DNA of 64,000 nt from contig NZ_CP117425.1 of NCBI RefSeq assembly GCF_030687295.1, positions 3,786,001-3,850,000 of the forward strand. The letters run 5' to 3'. Each line of letters begins with the position of its first letter. The first letter of the stretch is position 1. Below the pieces are notes generated by a model. That model had not been told where the DNA came from. It saw only the letters and a list, made by a program, of their open reading frames with translations, and did no database searches. This DNA comes from Pseudomonas beijingensis (GTDB taxonomy: Bacteria; Pseudomonadota; Gammaproteobacteria; Pseudomonadales; Pseudomonadaceae). Both the position numbers and the translations under genes were made by a program. Shown here piece by piece: positions 18,791 to 29,727 of the stretch.

Positions 18791-19565
18791 GGACAGGCTC
18801 CCGGCGTGATTGCCCGAGGCGGGACAGGGTGGCGACATGGCTAGCGGTTAATTGCAGCAGGTCATCGCCTTGCAGCGGGTATTCGGCGGCTCGCATCACG
18901 CCAGGGGGCATGTGCTTGAGCAGTTGTTCCCACAGGTGCAGGTCGGTCATGCCCGGAGGCACGGCGACGAGTTTGCCGTCGGCGCGCCGGGCCACGGCCT
19001 TGCAGTGCACATACGCCACATGCCGTCCGAGCTGTCGGGCGGCCACGGCGGCCGATTGGTCCTGCCATTGCCAGTTGCCAATGTCGAAGGTCATGGCGAC
19101 GGTCAGCGCTTGGTGCTCCACGGCCGTGAAGAACCGTTGCAACGGTTCTATCCGTCCGCCCTGCAAAGTCTGGTCGTTTTCCACCAGCAACTGCACCGGG
19201 CTCGCGGCGAGCACCTGGGCCAGTGCCGACAGGTCATTGGAGTCGGTGAAATGACCGAGGGAGACTTTCAGCCAAGTCGAACCGAACGCCTCGCCGCGTT
19301 GCAAGGCCAGCGCCAGGGCGGGGTTGGGCCTGGACTGGCCGGCGAGCCACAGTTCCAGTGGTGACGAGAAGATACTTTGCAGCCCCTGGGCCCGGGCAGC
19401 GGCGGCCAATTCAGTGGGCTGTTCGGTGGTGAGCAATTCTTCGCGCCATTCGATGCGTGAGGCACCGGCAGCGGCCAACAGGTCGATGAAACGGCCTTGG
19501 CCATGCTGCCGCACCAGGTCGGCGCCGTAGCTGGAAAGACTGATGGAGACGGGTGGGTTGTGCAT
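18783..19565 (-). CDS. kguE: KguE, sugar phosphate isomerase/epimerase-like protein
   Basis: A 260-residue TIM-barrel protein of the xylose-isomerase-like family. Segments such as [28 protein letters not shown] and YVHCKA carry the expected Glu/Asp/His metal-site positions on successive barrel strands. It is the first structural gene of the kgu operon; the exact reaction in 2-ketogluconate metabolism is not established. The ATG at 19565 was chosen because it follows the PtxS operator by 14 bp and yields the family start; a longer upstream frame would run back through REP sequence and is not credible. The stop overlaps the kguK start by 8 bp. Confidence 0.88.
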   Translation of the reverse strand: MHNPPVSISLSSYGADLVRQHGQGRFIDLLAAAGASRIEWREELLTTEQPTELAAAARAQGLQSIFSSPLELWLAGQSRPNPALALALQRGEAFGSTWLKVSLGHFTDSNDLSALAQVLAASPVQLLVENDQTLQGGRIEPLQRFFTAVEHQALTVAMTFDIGNWQWQDQSAAVAARQLGRHVAYVHCKAVARRADGKLVAVPPGMTDLHLWEQLLKHMPPGVMRAAEYPLQGDDLLQLTASHVATLSRLGQSRREPVHV

Positions 19566-19579
19566 TGTTGTTATACCTC

Positions 19580-19593
19580 TGAAACCGGTTTCA
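19580..19593. promoter_or_regulatory. PtxS operator upstream of kguE
   Basis: Perfect 14-bp palindrome TGAAACCGGTTTCA, identical to the operator described for PtxS in P. aeruginosa and P. putida. It sits 14 bp before the kguE start, so bound PtxS would block transcription of kguEKTD until 2-ketogluconate releases it. Confidence 0.95.
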
Positions 19594-19630
19594 GTTTTGT
19601 TCAAAAAAAGGGTGGTGCGCTTCAGTGCCT

Positions 19631-19708
19631 TATCGCGAGCAAGCTCGCTCCCACACTGGATCTGTGGCGCACTGAAGATCCCTGTGGGAGCGAGCTTGCT
19701 CGCGATAG
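19631..19708. repeat. REP pair between ptxS and kguE
   Basis: The inverted arms TATCGCGAGCAAGCTCGCTC and GAGCGAGCTTGCTCGCGATA flank about 30 bp. They lie directly after the ptxS stop codon, where they may protect or attenuate the ptxS transcript. Confidence 0.85.
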
Positions 19709-19719
19709 GTCCCTCACCA

Positions 19720-20745
19720 TCACCGACCATTCCCAAGCGTCGACCCACGCTCAATCAACCGCGCCGCAAAATCCAGGGTCCGCACCGGCCCGTTGTCACC
19801 GCGCAAGCGCTTGAGCAGGCACTCGAACGCGCTGGCGCCGATCTGCGCTGTCGGTTGGGCCAGGGCTGTTATGCCGCTGCCCACCAGGGGGTACCAATCC
19901 AGGTCATCGAGGGCGATCAGGCCCACGTCGTCGAACAAGTGACAACCCAGCTCGCGCAATACCGTCGTGGCGGCCAGGGCGGCGATGCCATTGGCGCAGA
20001 ACAACGCCTTGGGGCCATGGCCTGGCTGGGAAAGAAAGGTCTTGATGCGCGTTTTCAACTGATCACAGGTTTCCACCACGGCGCCGGCCAGGGCAGGGCG
20101 TCGTTGGATGCCGGCGTTGAAACTCCCGACCCGCTCGATTCGCGAACTGGTGCCATCGAACGGTTCGGTCACCAGCAACAGGTCGCGGTAGCCCCGTTGT
20201 TCGAGGTGATCAAGGGCCATTTCGACGGCCGCCGGGTTGTCCAGCCCGACCAGGTCGCTGTCGAGCTGATCGACCTTGCGATCCACCAGGACCAGGGGCA
20301 TTTCGCTGCGCAGTTCGAACAGTTCGTCACGGTGGTGACCCAAGGTGTTTACGATCAGCCCTTCGATGTTGTAGGCGCGCAGCAGTGCCAGGTGCTGGCG
20401 TTCCTGCTCGTCATCGCGGTCGGTGTTGCACACCACCAGGCTGTAGCCGTGGCGACGACAGGCGGTTTCCACGCCATGCATCACGGCAATCGAATAAGGG
20501 TTGCGGATATCGGCCACCAGCATGCCGATCAGGCGTGTGCGCCCGCGCTTGAGGCCGCGGGCCATCTGGTTCGGCCGGTATCCCAGCTCACTGATGGCCT
20601 GCTCGATACGCCGGGCGATGGCCTCGGAGAGCAGGGCGCGGTCCTCGCCGATGAAACGCGAGACACTGGCCTTGGAGACCCCGGCGCGTTCGGCGACGTC
20701 GAGCATGGTCACGCGGTTGCGCTGGGCGGCGGAGAAAGAAGTCAC
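19720..20745 (-). CDS. ptxS: PtxS, LacI-family repressor of 2-ketogluconate genes
   Basis: A 341-residue LacI/GalR regulator. The N-terminal helix-turn-helix and hinge read [20 protein letters not shown] and [15 protein letters not shown], followed by the periplasmic-binding-protein-like sensor domain ([23 protein letters not shown]). Its gene lies immediately upstream of kguEKTD, and two perfect PtxS operators flank it, one ahead of its own start and one ahead of kguE. It is therefore assigned as the 2-ketogluconate-responsive repressor that also represses itself. The chosen start is GTG; a start a few codons later would also keep the HTH intact. Confidence 0.93.
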   Translation of the reverse strand: MTSFSAAQRNRVTMLDVAERAGVSKASVSRFIGEDRALLSEAIARRIEQAISELGYRPNQMARGLKRGRTRLIGMLVADIRNPYSIAVMHGVETACRRHGYSLVVCNTDRDDEQERQHLALLRAYNIEGLIVNTLGHHRDELFELRSEMPLVLVDRKVDQLDSDLVGLDNPAAVEMALDHLEQRGYRDLLLVTEPFDGTSSRIERVGSFNAGIQRRPALAGAVVETCDQLKTRIKTFLSQPGHGPKALFCANGIAALAATTVLRELGCHLFDDVGLIALDDLDWYPLVGSGITALAQPTAQIGASAFECLLKRLRGDNGPVRTLDFAARLIERGSTLGNGR

Positions 20746-20781
20746 GGATTGAAACCTGCTTATTGGATTTATTAGTGGCTC

Positions 20782-20795
20782 TGAAACCGGTTTCA
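20782..20795. promoter_or_regulatory. PtxS operator upstream of ptxS
   Basis: A second perfect TGAAACCGGTTTCA, 36 bp ahead of the ptxS start codon, consistent with autorepression. The 20746-20989 gap between ptxS and the divergent WG-repeat gene otherwise shows no recognisable element. Confidence 0.93.
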
Positions 20796-20989
20796 GGAAA
20801 CACCAGAACCCAATCGATCGTCAAGGGCGACGTGTCAGAGGCACGACCGACGGTGGTTCGCTTCAGTCCCACAGGGGCGACGATCCAGACAGATCCTCAT
20901 CAGAACCGACCCCTCCAGCCGATTTGCAGCGCGTAAGGCCGTGTGGTTAGCTGCCTGCCTTTCCCTGCCCTTTGACTACCGAAGCCACC

Positions 20990-23143
20990 ATGAACTTTAC
21001 CCAGCCTCGCTTGAGATTGCTGTCGATACTGAGTGTGACCTTGTTGGTGGTGGGCTTTACGTCCTATTACCTGTTTCGCCACAGCGGCGCGCCGGCCGAT
21101 GAAGGTTTCGCCGCCGAGCAACTGAACGAAGGGGGCATGGAAGACATCGGCACGCTGGCACCGCCCGAGGTGGAGAAACGCCTCAATTACTTGATTCAGG
21201 ACGCCGGTGAAAGCCTCAGGTCCTTGGAGTTGGTCAGTGATGTGCAACTGAGCCTGACCGTCGAGACGAACGAGCCTGCCGATGAGCAGCCGCTGCAATA
21301 CGAGCCGCTGTTTGTGCCGTTCACAAGTGCGCAACTGAAAGCTGAACTGGCGTCGATCCAGGGCCTGCGTTTTACCCAGCGGCTGTTCGCCGAGGGTTCC
21401 GAAGTGCGGCTCGATACCAGCAGCCTTGATCCGCTCTGGAAGCGCGCCGCCACGCCGGATGAGCCGGCGGCCGAGCAATACCTGCCGCAGCGCCTGCGTT
21501 TTCGCGATGGCAGCGAAAAAACCTTCGCCGAACTCAAGGGCGCGCCTGAGCTAGAGTCCGACGACACGATCTCGTCCCATGACGCCTTTGCACTGTCGGT
21601 GAACAAACCGCTGGCGAGTCTCGGCCTGACAGTCGCGTACCGCAGCTACCCGGCGTTCAAGAAAGTGGTGCTGGACAAGAATCACCCGAAAGTGACCCTG
21701 GACGACGGCCAGTCCTTCCAGCTCACCGCCCTGGGTGATGGCAGCGCCTCCGTGCGCTTGAGTACGCCGAAATCGTCGACCTTCGTGGTGCAGGGGCTGG
21801 ATGATGCGGGCAGGGCGCTCTACAGCAACGGTAACAACGCTCGGGCGTTCCCCTCCGATGGCGATATCGCGGCGTTGCATGACTATTACAAGGCGTTGCT
21901 GCAGACCAAGGACGATCTCAAGCAGCTCAAGACCGGTCAGGCGGTGCAACAGCAGTTGCAGCGCTTGACCGAGGCGCTGGCCGCACAGGTGGGACCGTTG
22001 AAAAACACCGAGGTCGATTATCAATTCGAGGCGACCCCGCAACGTATCGTCATCCATGTGCTCGATCCGATGGAAGACAACTCCGTGGCGTTCACCCAGG
22101 TCGACAACGTCCTTGCGCAACAAGCGCGGTACATCGCCCTGGACCGGAACGCCGAGCGCTACGGCTTCATCGATCAGGCCGGCCAGTGGTTGATCAAGCC
22201 CCGTTGGGTGCAGGTGCAAGATAGCCAGATGGCCGATACCTACACGTTGTTTTCCCCGGAGAAGTCCAGCGACCCGGACTCGCAGTGGCAGGCGTTGCGC
22301 AGCCAGCTCGCCTATTTCCCCGCCGGTAGCAACAAGCTCGTGGAGTTGCCGTTCGAGCACATCGTCGAGGTATTGAGCAATGGCCTGCTGTTGGTGGAGC
22401 GTGAAACCAACGGCCCATATGGGCTTTACGATGCCAGGAGTCACCGTTTCGTGTTGCCGATGAAATTCGTCAACCCCACCGTGACCGACAACCTGTTCAT
22501 CGCCCGTCTCGGCAAGCGAACCGATGTCACGGAGGGCCTGTACGGTGCCTATACCCTGGATGGCAAGCAGATCCTGCCGACGCAATTCTCGGGCATCGAG
22601 CACAGCGAGGGTTTGCTCTACGCCAGTGCCCCCGATCGGCGTCATCAGGACGTTTTCGACCTGGAAGGTAAACGGATCAACCTTCAGGGTGACAACGTGA
22701 TAGGCCGGTTTGTGGGTCAGCAACCGCTGCTGGTGCAGGACACTAAAAGCCGGAAATTCGCGTTTATCGATCGCCAGGGCGCGCGGCTACCCATCAAGTT
22801 GCCGTATGACGAAGTGACACCGTTTTCCAACGGCATGGCGGTGGTCGCACGGGATGGTAGCTACGGTGCCATCGACCTGGCGGGCAGGCTGCGCGTGCCG
22901 CTGGATTACAGCCAGATCAACGCGTTTCAGACCCGTTACGCCGCGGCCATCCGGGCCGGTGGTGGTTCCGGGCTGGTCTTGATCAGTCAGGACAACAAGG
23001 TGATCAAGGCACTGGGGTCCTACACCAGCATGAAGGTGCCGGATAACGGCAATGAGGCCCGTTACTACGTAAGGGATCCGAAAAACGATGACGAGTACCT
23101 GGTTTATGACGCCGATGGCAATCTCGTGCAGAAAGACGAATAA
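20990..23143 (+). CDS. WG-repeat protein with N-terminal membrane anchor
   Basis: A 717-residue protein with one N-terminal hydrophobic helix (LLSILSVTLLVVGFTSYYLF, about residues 9-28) and a large, presumably periplasmic, remainder. The C-terminal half contains degenerate WG (beta) repeats: YGFIDQAGQWLIKPRW, YGLYDARSHRFVLPMKF, YGAYTLDGKQILPTQF, FAFIDRQGARLPIKLPYDEV and YGAIDLAGRLRVPLDY. WG repeats are found in KWG-Leptospira-type proteins of unknown, possibly binding, function. The first half (residues 40-330) matches nothing I recognise. The ATG at 20990 is preferred to an in-frame TTG six codons upstream. It stands alone, divergent from ptxS. Confidence 0.85.
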   Translation: MNFTQPRLRLLSILSVTLLVVGFTSYYLFRHSGAPADEGFAAEQLNEGGMEDIGTLAPPEVEKRLNYLIQDAGESLRSLELVSDVQLSLTVETNEPADEQPLQYEPLFVPFTSAQLKAELASIQGLRFTQRLFAEGSEVRLDTSSLDPLWKRAATPDEPAAEQYLPQRLRFRDGSEKTFAELKGAPELESDDTISSHDAFALSVNKPLASLGLTVAYRSYPAFKKVVLDKNHPKVTLDDGQSFQLTALGDGSASVRLSTPKSSTFVVQGLDDAGRALYSNGNNARAFPSDGDIAALHDYYKALLQTKDDLKQLKTGQAVQQQLQRLTEALAAQVGPLKNTEVDYQFEATPQRIVIHVLDPMEDNSVAFTQVDNVLAQQARYIALDRNAERYGFIDQAGQWLIKPRWVQVQDSQMADTYTLFSPEKSSDPDSQWQALRSQLAYFPAGSNKLVELPFEHIVEVLSNGLLLVERETNGPYGLYDARSHRFVLPMKFVNPTVTDNLFIARLGKRTDVTEGLYGAYTLDGKQILPTQFSGIEHSEGLLYASAPDRRHQDVFDLEGKRINLQGDNVIGRFVGQQPLLVQDTKSRKFAFIDRQGARLPIKLPYDEVTPFSNGMAVVARDGSYGAIDLAGRLRVPLDYSQINAFQTRYAAAIRAGGGSGLVLISQDNKVIKALGSYTSMKVPDNGNEARYYVRDPKNDDEYLVYDADGNLVQKDE

Positions 23144-23185
23144 CAGCTGGCGCACTGATCCTGTGGCGAGGGGTCGCCTTGGGAG

Positions 23186-23539
23186 TCAGAGCTGGCTTAT
23201 ATAGGTCCCCGTCCCCTTGAGGATGTTCTGCAACGTCAGTTCCACTTCCGCCAGGTCCGCCGCGTCGGTGTCGTGGATGATCTCCAGCACATCGTCGCCG
23301 TTGAGCGCATCGGCATCCGCCGGGGCAATTTCAATCAGCAGGCGGGTAGGGCTGAGGGTGACCTTGACGCCGTCCAATGTCGAAGGCTCTCCATCAAGGG
23401 CGATTTCCAATTCGTCTTCGTCGGGGTAGCGCGTCATCAGGAACATTTCGCCCTGGGCGCTGTGGCAGCAGAGCATGGCCATGTTGTCTTCTTCGTCGTC
23501 GCACGGGTTGGCAATCAGAAGGGCGGTGGTCATTTGCAT
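23186..23539 (-). CDS. Small acidic protein of unknown function
   Basis: A 117-residue acidic protein (or 115 residues from a second ATG at 23533). It contains no transmembrane helix or signal peptide. Two hydrophobic segments (TTALLIANPC and MAMLCCHSAQGEMFLMTRY) are followed by an Asp/Glu-rich region (DEDELEIALDGEP, DADALNGDDVLEIIHDTDAA). The regular alternation suggests a beta-sandwich or small beta-barrel fold. I do not recognise the family. It is convergent with the WG-repeat gene 43 bp away and divergent from gdhB. Confidence 0.7.
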   Translation of the reverse strand: MQMTTALLIANPCDDEEDNMAMLCCHSAQGEMFLMTRYPDEDELEIALDGEPSTLDGVKVTLSPTRLLIEIAPADADALNGDDVLEIIHDTDAADLAEVELTLQNILKGTGTYISQL

Positions 23540-23969
23540 GGTGATGGCTCCAGGATCGAGTGCACCTGCGGGGTGCGAAAAGTGGATTTTGCCAGCCTGA
23601 AGGATTTTCTGCTGGTTTACCGCCTCGGGGTGCCGTTTGGTCCCCAGCCTGCTAGGGTTGTTCGGTGCGTACCGGCTGTTTAGCTAGCCGATGACCGAAT
23701 ATGTCGCAGCGCTGCAAGCAGGCAGGTTGTCGCACTCGTTAAGCTGCGCAACGGATGTGCACCCGCCAAGGCCACCCCTGGGTGGTTTTTGCAGGTGTCC
23801 ATGACAGGAAAATTACATGGAAAAGGATGTGACCTGCGGGTCCTGTCCAGCTTCACCCACCTGTCATCCTGTTTCCTCTGCCCGAGAATCAGGAACGGGA
23901 TGGCCGACAGCCCCGCAGGGGTTGCACGCGACGCTTCAATCAATAACAAGCCCAAGCGGAGTACCACAG
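23540..23969. other. Intergenic region upstream of gdhB, no gene seen
   Basis: The interval is 430 bp without a convincing coding region. A 5-bp stem with a T-run, CCACC-CCTG-GGTGG-TTTTT at about 23772-23790, could be a weak terminator or attenuator in the gdhB leader. The gdhB frame stays open upstream to 23817, but the extra residues look non-coding. Confidence 0.5.
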
Positions 23970-26900
23970 ATGGCGTTCTTCACCGCAGCCAGCAAAGCCG
24001 ACTTCCAGCACCAACTGCAAGCGGCACTGGCGCAGCACATCAGTGAACAGGCACTGCCACAAGTGGCGCTGTTCGCTGAACAATTCTTCGGCATCATTTC
24101 CCTCGATGAACTTACCCAGCGCCGGTTGTCCGACCTCGCCGGCTGCACCCTGTCTGCCTGGCGCCTGCTTGAGCGCTTCGATCACACGCAACCGCAGGTG
24201 CGCGTCTACAACCCCGATTACGAACGCCACGGCTGGCAGTCGACCCACACGGCCGTGGAAGTGCTGCATCACGACCTGCCGTTCCTGGTGGACTCGGTCC
24301 GCACCGAGCTGAACCGTCGCGGCTACAGCATCCATACCCTGCAAACCACCGTGCTGAGCGTGCGTCGCGGCAGCAAGGGCGAATTGCTGGAAATCCTGCC
24401 AAAAGGCACCCAGGGCGACGATATCCTGCAAGAGTCGTTGATGTACCTGGAGATCGACCGCTGCGCCAACGCCGCCGAACTCAACGTCCTGAGCAAGGAA
24501 CTTGAGCAAGTGCTGGGCGAAGTGCGCGTGGCCGTGGCGGATTTCGAACCGATGAAAGCCAAGGTCCAGGAAATTCTCGACAGCCTGGACAGCAGCGCCT
24601 ACGCCATCGACGCTGATGAAAAGAGCGAGATCAAGAGTTTCCTGGAATGGCTGGTGGGCAACCACTTCACCTTCCTGGGCTACGAAGAGTTCGTGGTACG
24701 CGATGAGGCCGACGGCGGTCACATCGAGTACAACCCCGAGTCGTTCCTCGGCCTGACCAAATTGCTGCGCGCCGGCCTGACCGCCGAAGACCTGCGCATC
24801 GAAGACTACGCCGTCGCCTACCTGCGCGAACCGACCCTGCTGTCGTTCGCCAAGGCCGCGCACCCGAGCCGCGTACACCGTCCGGCCTACCCGGACTACG
24901 TGTCGATCCGCGAGATCGACGCCAACGGCAAGGTCATCAAGGAATGCCGCTTCATGGGCCTGTACACCTCTTCGGTGTATGGCGAGAGCGTGCGGGTCAT
25001 CCCATATATCCGCCGCAAGGTTGCGGAAATCGAGCGTCGCTCGGGCTTCCAGGCCAAGGCGCATCTGGGCAAGGAGCTGGCCCAGGTGGTCGAAGTGCTG
25101 CCCCGTGACGACCTGTTCCAGACCCCGGTGGACGAGCTGTTCAGCACCGTCATGTCCATCGTGCAGATCCAGGAACGCAACAAGATCCGCGTGTTCCTGC
25201 GCAAAGACCCGTATGGCCGTTTCTGCTACTGCCTGGCCTACGTGCCACGTGACATCTATTCCACCGAAGTGCGCCAGAAGATCCAGCAAGTGCTGATGGA
25301 TCGCCTGAAGGCTTCGGACTGCGAGTTCTGGACCTTCTTCTCCGAATCCGTACTGGCCCGTGTGCAGTTGATCCTGCGGGTGGATCCGAAGAACCGCCTC
25401 GACATCGACCCGTTGCTGCTGGAAAAAGAAGTCGTGCAGGCTTGCCGCAGCTGGAAGGACGACTACGCCAGCCTGGTCATCGAGAGCTTCGGCGAAGCCC
25501 AAGGCACCAACGTGCTGTCGGATTTCCCCAAAGGCTTCCCGGCCGGCTACCGCGAGCGCTTTGCCGCGCATTCGGCCGTGGTCGACATGCAGCACCTGCT
25601 GAGCCTGAACGAAAAGAACCCGCTGGTCATGAGCTTCTACCAGCCACTGGGCCAGGTCTCCGGCCAGCGCGAGCTGCACTGCAAGCTGTATCACGCCGAC
25701 ACGCCGCTGGCGCTGTCCGACGTGCTGCCGATCCTGGAAAACCTCGGCCTGCGCGTGCTGGGCGAATTCCCGTACCGCCTGCGCCACACCAACGGCCGCG
25801 AGTTCTGGATTCATGATTTCGCCTTCACCGCCGCCGAAGGCCTGGACCTGGACATCCAGCAACTCAACGACACCTTGCAGGACGCCTTCGTCCACATCGT
25901 GCGTGGCGATGCCGAGAACGATGCGTTCAACCGCCTGGTGCTGACCGCCGGCCTGCCATGGCGTGACGTGGCGCTGTTGCGTGCCTATGCCCGTTACCTG
26001 AAGCAGATCCGCCTGGGCTTCGACCTGGGTTACATCGCCAGCACCCTGAACAACCACACCGACATCGCTCGCGAGCTGACCCGGTTGTTCAAGACCCGCT
26101 TCTACCTGGCGCGCAAGCTCAGTGGCGATGACCTGGAAGACAAGCAACTGCGTCTGGAGCAAGCGATCCTCTCGGCCTTGGACGACGTCCAGGTGCTCAA
26201 CGAAGACCGTATCCTGCGTCGCTACCTGGACCTGATCAAGGCCACCCTGCGGACCAACTTCTACCAGACCGACGCCAACGGCCAGAACAAGTCCTACTTC
26301 AGCTTCAAGTTCAACCCGCACCTGATCCCGGAACTGCCGAAACCGGTGCCCAAGTTCGAGATCTTCGTCTACTCGCCACGGGTCGAAGGCGTGCACCTGC
26401 GCTTCGGCAACGTTGCTCGCGGTGGCCTGCGCTGGTCCGACCGTGAAGAAGACTACCGCACCGAAGTGCTGGGCCTGGTAAAAGCCCAGCAAGTGAAGAA
26501 CTCGGTGATCGTGCCGGTAGGCGCCAAGGGTGGTTTCCTGCCACGTCGCCTGCCGCTGGGCGGCAGCCGGGGACGAGATCGCGGCCGAGGGCATCGCCTG
26601 CTACCGCATCTTCATCTCGGGTCTGTTGGACATCACCGACAACCTCAAGGACGGCGCGCTGGTTCCACCGGCCAACGTCGTGCGGCATGACGACGATGAC
26701 CCGTACCTGGTGGTCGCGGCGGACAAGGGCACTGCAACCTTCTCCGACATCGCCAACGGCATCGCCATCGACTACGGCTTCTGGCTGGGCGATGCGTTCG
26801 CCTCCGGCGGTTCGGCCGGCTACGACCACAAGAAAATGGGCATCACCGCCAAGGGTGCGTGGGTCGGCGTTCAGCGTCACTTCCGCGAGCGCGGCATCAA

Positions 26901-28840
26901 TGTCCAGGAAGACAGCATCACCGTGGTGGGGGTCGGCGACATGGCCGGCGACGTGTTCGGCAACGGCTTGTTGATGTCCGACAAGCTGCAACTGGTCGCG
27001 GCCTTCAACCACCTGCACATCTTCATCGACCCGAACCCGGGAGCCTGCCAGCAGCTTTGCCGAGCGCAAGCGCCTGTTCGACCTGCCGCGTTCGGCCTGG
27101 ACCGACTACGACGCCAGCATCATGTCCGAAGGTGGCGGTATCTTCTCGCGCAGCGCGAAAAGCATCGCCATCTCGCCACAGATGAAAGAGCGCTTCGACA
27201 TCAAGGCCGACAAACTGACCCCGACCGAACTGCTCAACGCCTTGCTCAAGGCGCCGGTGGACCTGTTGTGGAACGGCGGTATCGGTACTTACGTCAAGGC
27301 CAGCACCGAAAGCCACGCCGATGTCGGCGACAAGGCCAACGATGCGCTGCGGGTGAACGGCAACGAACTGCGCTGCAAGGTCGTGGGCGAGGGCGGCAAC
27401 CTGGGCATGACCCAACTGGGTCGCGTCGAGTTCGGCCTCAATGGCGGCGGTTCCAACACTGACTTCATCGACAACGCCGGTGGTGTGGACTGCTCCGACC
27501 ACGAAGTGAACATCAAGATCCTGCTCAACGAAGTGGTGCAGGCCGGCGACATGACCGACAAGCAACGCAACCAGTTGCTGGCGAGCATGACCGACGAAGT
27601 TGGTGGCCTGGTGTTGGGCAACAACTACAAGCAGACCCAGGCCCTGTCCCTGGCGGCACGCCGCGCCTTTGTGCGGATCGCCGAATACAAGCGCCTGATG
27701 AACGATCTGGAAGCCCGGGGCAAGCTGGACCGCGCCATCGAGTTCCTGCCGACTGAAGAGCAACTGGCCGAACGTGTCGCGGCGGGCCATGGCCTGACCC
27801 GTGCCGAACTGTCGGTGCTGATCTCCTACAGCAAGATCGACCTCAAGGAAGCGCTGCTCAACTCCCTGGTACCGGACGACGATTACCTGACCCGTGACAT
27901 GGAAACCGCGTTCCCGCCGACGCTGGTGAGCAAGTTCTCCGAGGCCATGCGTCGCCATCGCCTGAAACGCGAGATCGTCAGCACCCAGATCGCCAACGAC
28001 CTGGTCAACCACATGGGCATCACCTTCGTCCAGCGGTTGAAAGAGTCTACGGGCATGAGCCCGGCAAACGTGGCTGGCGCTTATGTGATCGTGCGTGACA
28101 TCTTCCACCTCCCGCACTGGTTCCGTCAGATTGAAGCCCTGGACCACCAGGTCTCGGCCGACGTGCAACTGGAGCTGATGGACGAGCTGATGCGCCTGGG
28201 CCGTCGCGCCACGCGCTGGTTCCTGCGCAGCCGCCGCAACGAGCAGAACGCTGCCCGTGACGTCGCGCACTTCGGTCCGCACCTGGCGGCGTTGGGCCTC
28301 AAGCTCGACGAACTGCTGGAAGGCCCGACCCGCGAAGGCTGGCAGACCCGCTACCAGGCTTACGTCGCGGCCGGCGTGCCAGAGCTGCTGGCGCGCATGG
28401 TTGCCGGCACCACGCACTTGTACACCTTGTTGCCGATCATCGAGGCGTCCGACGTCACCGGCCAGAACGCCGCCGATGTGGCCAAGGCTTACTTCGCCGT
28501 GGGCAGCGCCCTGGATATCACCTGGTACCTGCAACAGATCAGCGCTCTGCCGGTGGAAAACAACTGGCAGGCCCTGGCCCGCGAAGCGTTCCGCGATGAC
28601 GTCGACTGGCAGCAACGGGCGATCACCATCTCGGTCCTGCAGGAGGGTGACGGTAGTCAGGAAGTGGAAACCCGCCTGGCGCTGTGGCTGGAGCAGCATC
28701 ACAGCATGGTCGAGCGCTGGCGCGCGATGCTGGTGGACATCCGTGCCGCCAGCGGCACCGACTACGCCATGTACGCGGTCGCCAACCGCGAATTGCTGGA
28801 CCTGGCAATGAGTGGTCAGGCGGTCGTAACGGCCAACTGA
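23970..28840 (+). CDS. gdhB: NAD-specific glutamate dehydrogenase, 180-kDa class (two 1-base insertions)
   Basis: The large NAD-dependent glutamate dehydrogenase (oxidative deamination of glutamate to 2-oxoglutarate). The start [16 protein letters not shown] at ATG 23970 follows GCGGAG. The N-terminal regulatory ACT-like half ([20 protein letters not shown]) precedes the catalytic region with RGGLRWSDR, the substrate-lysine motif PVGAKGGF and the Rossmann motif [15 protein letters not shown]. The frame is broken twice: a G-run at 26569-26572 (expected [18 protein letters not shown]) and a GGG at 27039-27041 (expected [17 protein letters not shown]). Removing one base at each restores about 1,622 residues, the normal size in Pseudomonas. 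It is monocistronic with its own terminator. Confidence 0.96.
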
Positions 28841-28859
28841 TCCGGCGTTGAATGAAAAA

Positions 28860-28890
28860 GCCCCGCATTGAGAGATGCGGGGCTTTTTTT
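28860..28890 (+). terminator. Rho-independent terminator of gdhB
   Basis: A 9-bp perfect stem GCCCCGCAT / ATGCGGGGC with loop TGAGAG is followed by seven Ts, beginning 19 bp after the gdhB stop. It is a textbook intrinsic terminator. Confidence 0.95.
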
Positions 28891-28913
28891 GATTTAAAGA
28901 TTCACTGTGGCCT

Positions 28914-29004
28914 CTGTGGGAGCGAGCTTGCTCGCGATAGCGGTGGGTCAGCGACATTGAACTTGACTGATCCACCGCCATCGCGAGCAAGCTCGCTCCC
29001 ACAG
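28914..29004. repeat. REP pair (BIME) between gdhB and the cupin gene
   Basis: CTGTGGGAGCGAGCTTGCTC and its exact complement GAGCAAGCTCGCTCCCACAG flank a GCGGTGGGTCA...TGATCCACCGCC inner inverted segment. Together they form a long nested palindrome between two convergent genes. Confidence 0.9.
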
Positions 29005-29024
29005 GGGGACTACGTCTCGGCGGG

Positions 29025-29429
29025 TCAGTTTTTCAGCGGAATCAACACCGCCTCATCCTCTCCCATCACCATGAACACCAGCAATTTCGCCGGTTGGCTC
29101 GCGCTGGCGTTTTTCGACACCAGGTGCTCGGACCCCGCCGCTTCATACCAGAACTCCCCGGCCTTGTAGGTCTTCGCCGGCTCGCCCTTGACCTGGGAGG
29201 TGATGGCGCCTTCCAGCACATAGGCCATGGCCGTGCCTTCGTGTTTGTGGGCAATGGACGCTTGGCCGGGGGCATAGTTGACGGTCAGCATCATGGCTTT
29301 TTTGCCTGGAACGTTTTTCAGCATTTGCTCCTGCAACACCGTGACCTTCTCCGACGGCGCGGCTTCGTGGGCGTAGGCTTGGGTCATGGGCAGCAGGCTG
29401 AGGGCGGCGAACAGACAGAGGGTTTTCAT
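29025..29429 (-). CDS. Exported cupin-domain protein
   Basis: A 134-residue protein from ATG 29429 with an N-terminal signal peptide (MKTLCLFAALSLLPMTQAYA, cleavage before HEAAP). A single small cupin domain follows: HKHEGTAMAYVLEGAI carries the first metal-binding His/His/Glu motif and GSEHLVSKN the second His. It probably acts in the periplasm as a metal-dependent small-molecule binder or sensor; the substrate is unknown. A longer start at 29486 would put 19 residues ahead of the signal peptide and is unlikely. It stands alone. Confidence 0.85.
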   Translation of the reverse strand: MKTLCLFAALSLLPMTQAYAHEAAPSEKVTVLQEQMLKNVPGKKAMMLTVNYAPGQASIAHKHEGTAMAYVLEGAITSQVKGEPAKTYKAGEFWYEAAGSEHLVSKNASASQPAKLLVFMVMGEDEAVLIPLKN

Positions 29430-29583
29430 GGGGGTAAGGCCTGTGTGGTTTCGAGTGATTTCGCGCTGTCGCGACGATGGGTTCACCCTAAGCCCCAGGG
29501 TGGCGCAAGCAAACGTCCAATCTTTCGGAAGGTGGGTAGACCAATGGGCTGGGCCGATGAGGCTATTGGCTGGTGAGCGCTTT

Positions 29584-29697
29584 TGTGGCGAGGGGATTTA
29601 TCCCCGCTCGAGTGCGCAGCACTCGCCAGATCCGTCGCCGATACGAAGATTTTGGGGCTGCTGCGCAGCCCAGCGGGGATAAATCCCCTCGCCACAA
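29584..29697. repeat. REP pair, GGGGATTTATCCCC type
   Basis: TGTGGCGAGGGGATTTATCC and its complement GGATAAATCCCCTCGCCACA flank a GCGCAGC-rich core. The 29430-29727 gap holds only this element and the cupin promoter region. Confidence 0.85.
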
Positions 29698-29727
29698 CTT
29701 GGCTAGGCAGGGATGAAGTTGTGGGCC

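Noticed and set aside
23817..23969. Upstream extension of gdhB (start at 23817)
   Set aside because: The extra 51 residues are Pro/Ser/Cys-rich and non-conserved in character, while ATG 23970 has a ribosome site and the family N-terminus.
23940..26594. Open frame of 884 codons antisense to gdhB
   Set aside because: It mirrors the codon bias of the high-GC sense gene, contains no recognisable domain and lies wholly over conserved gdhB sequence.
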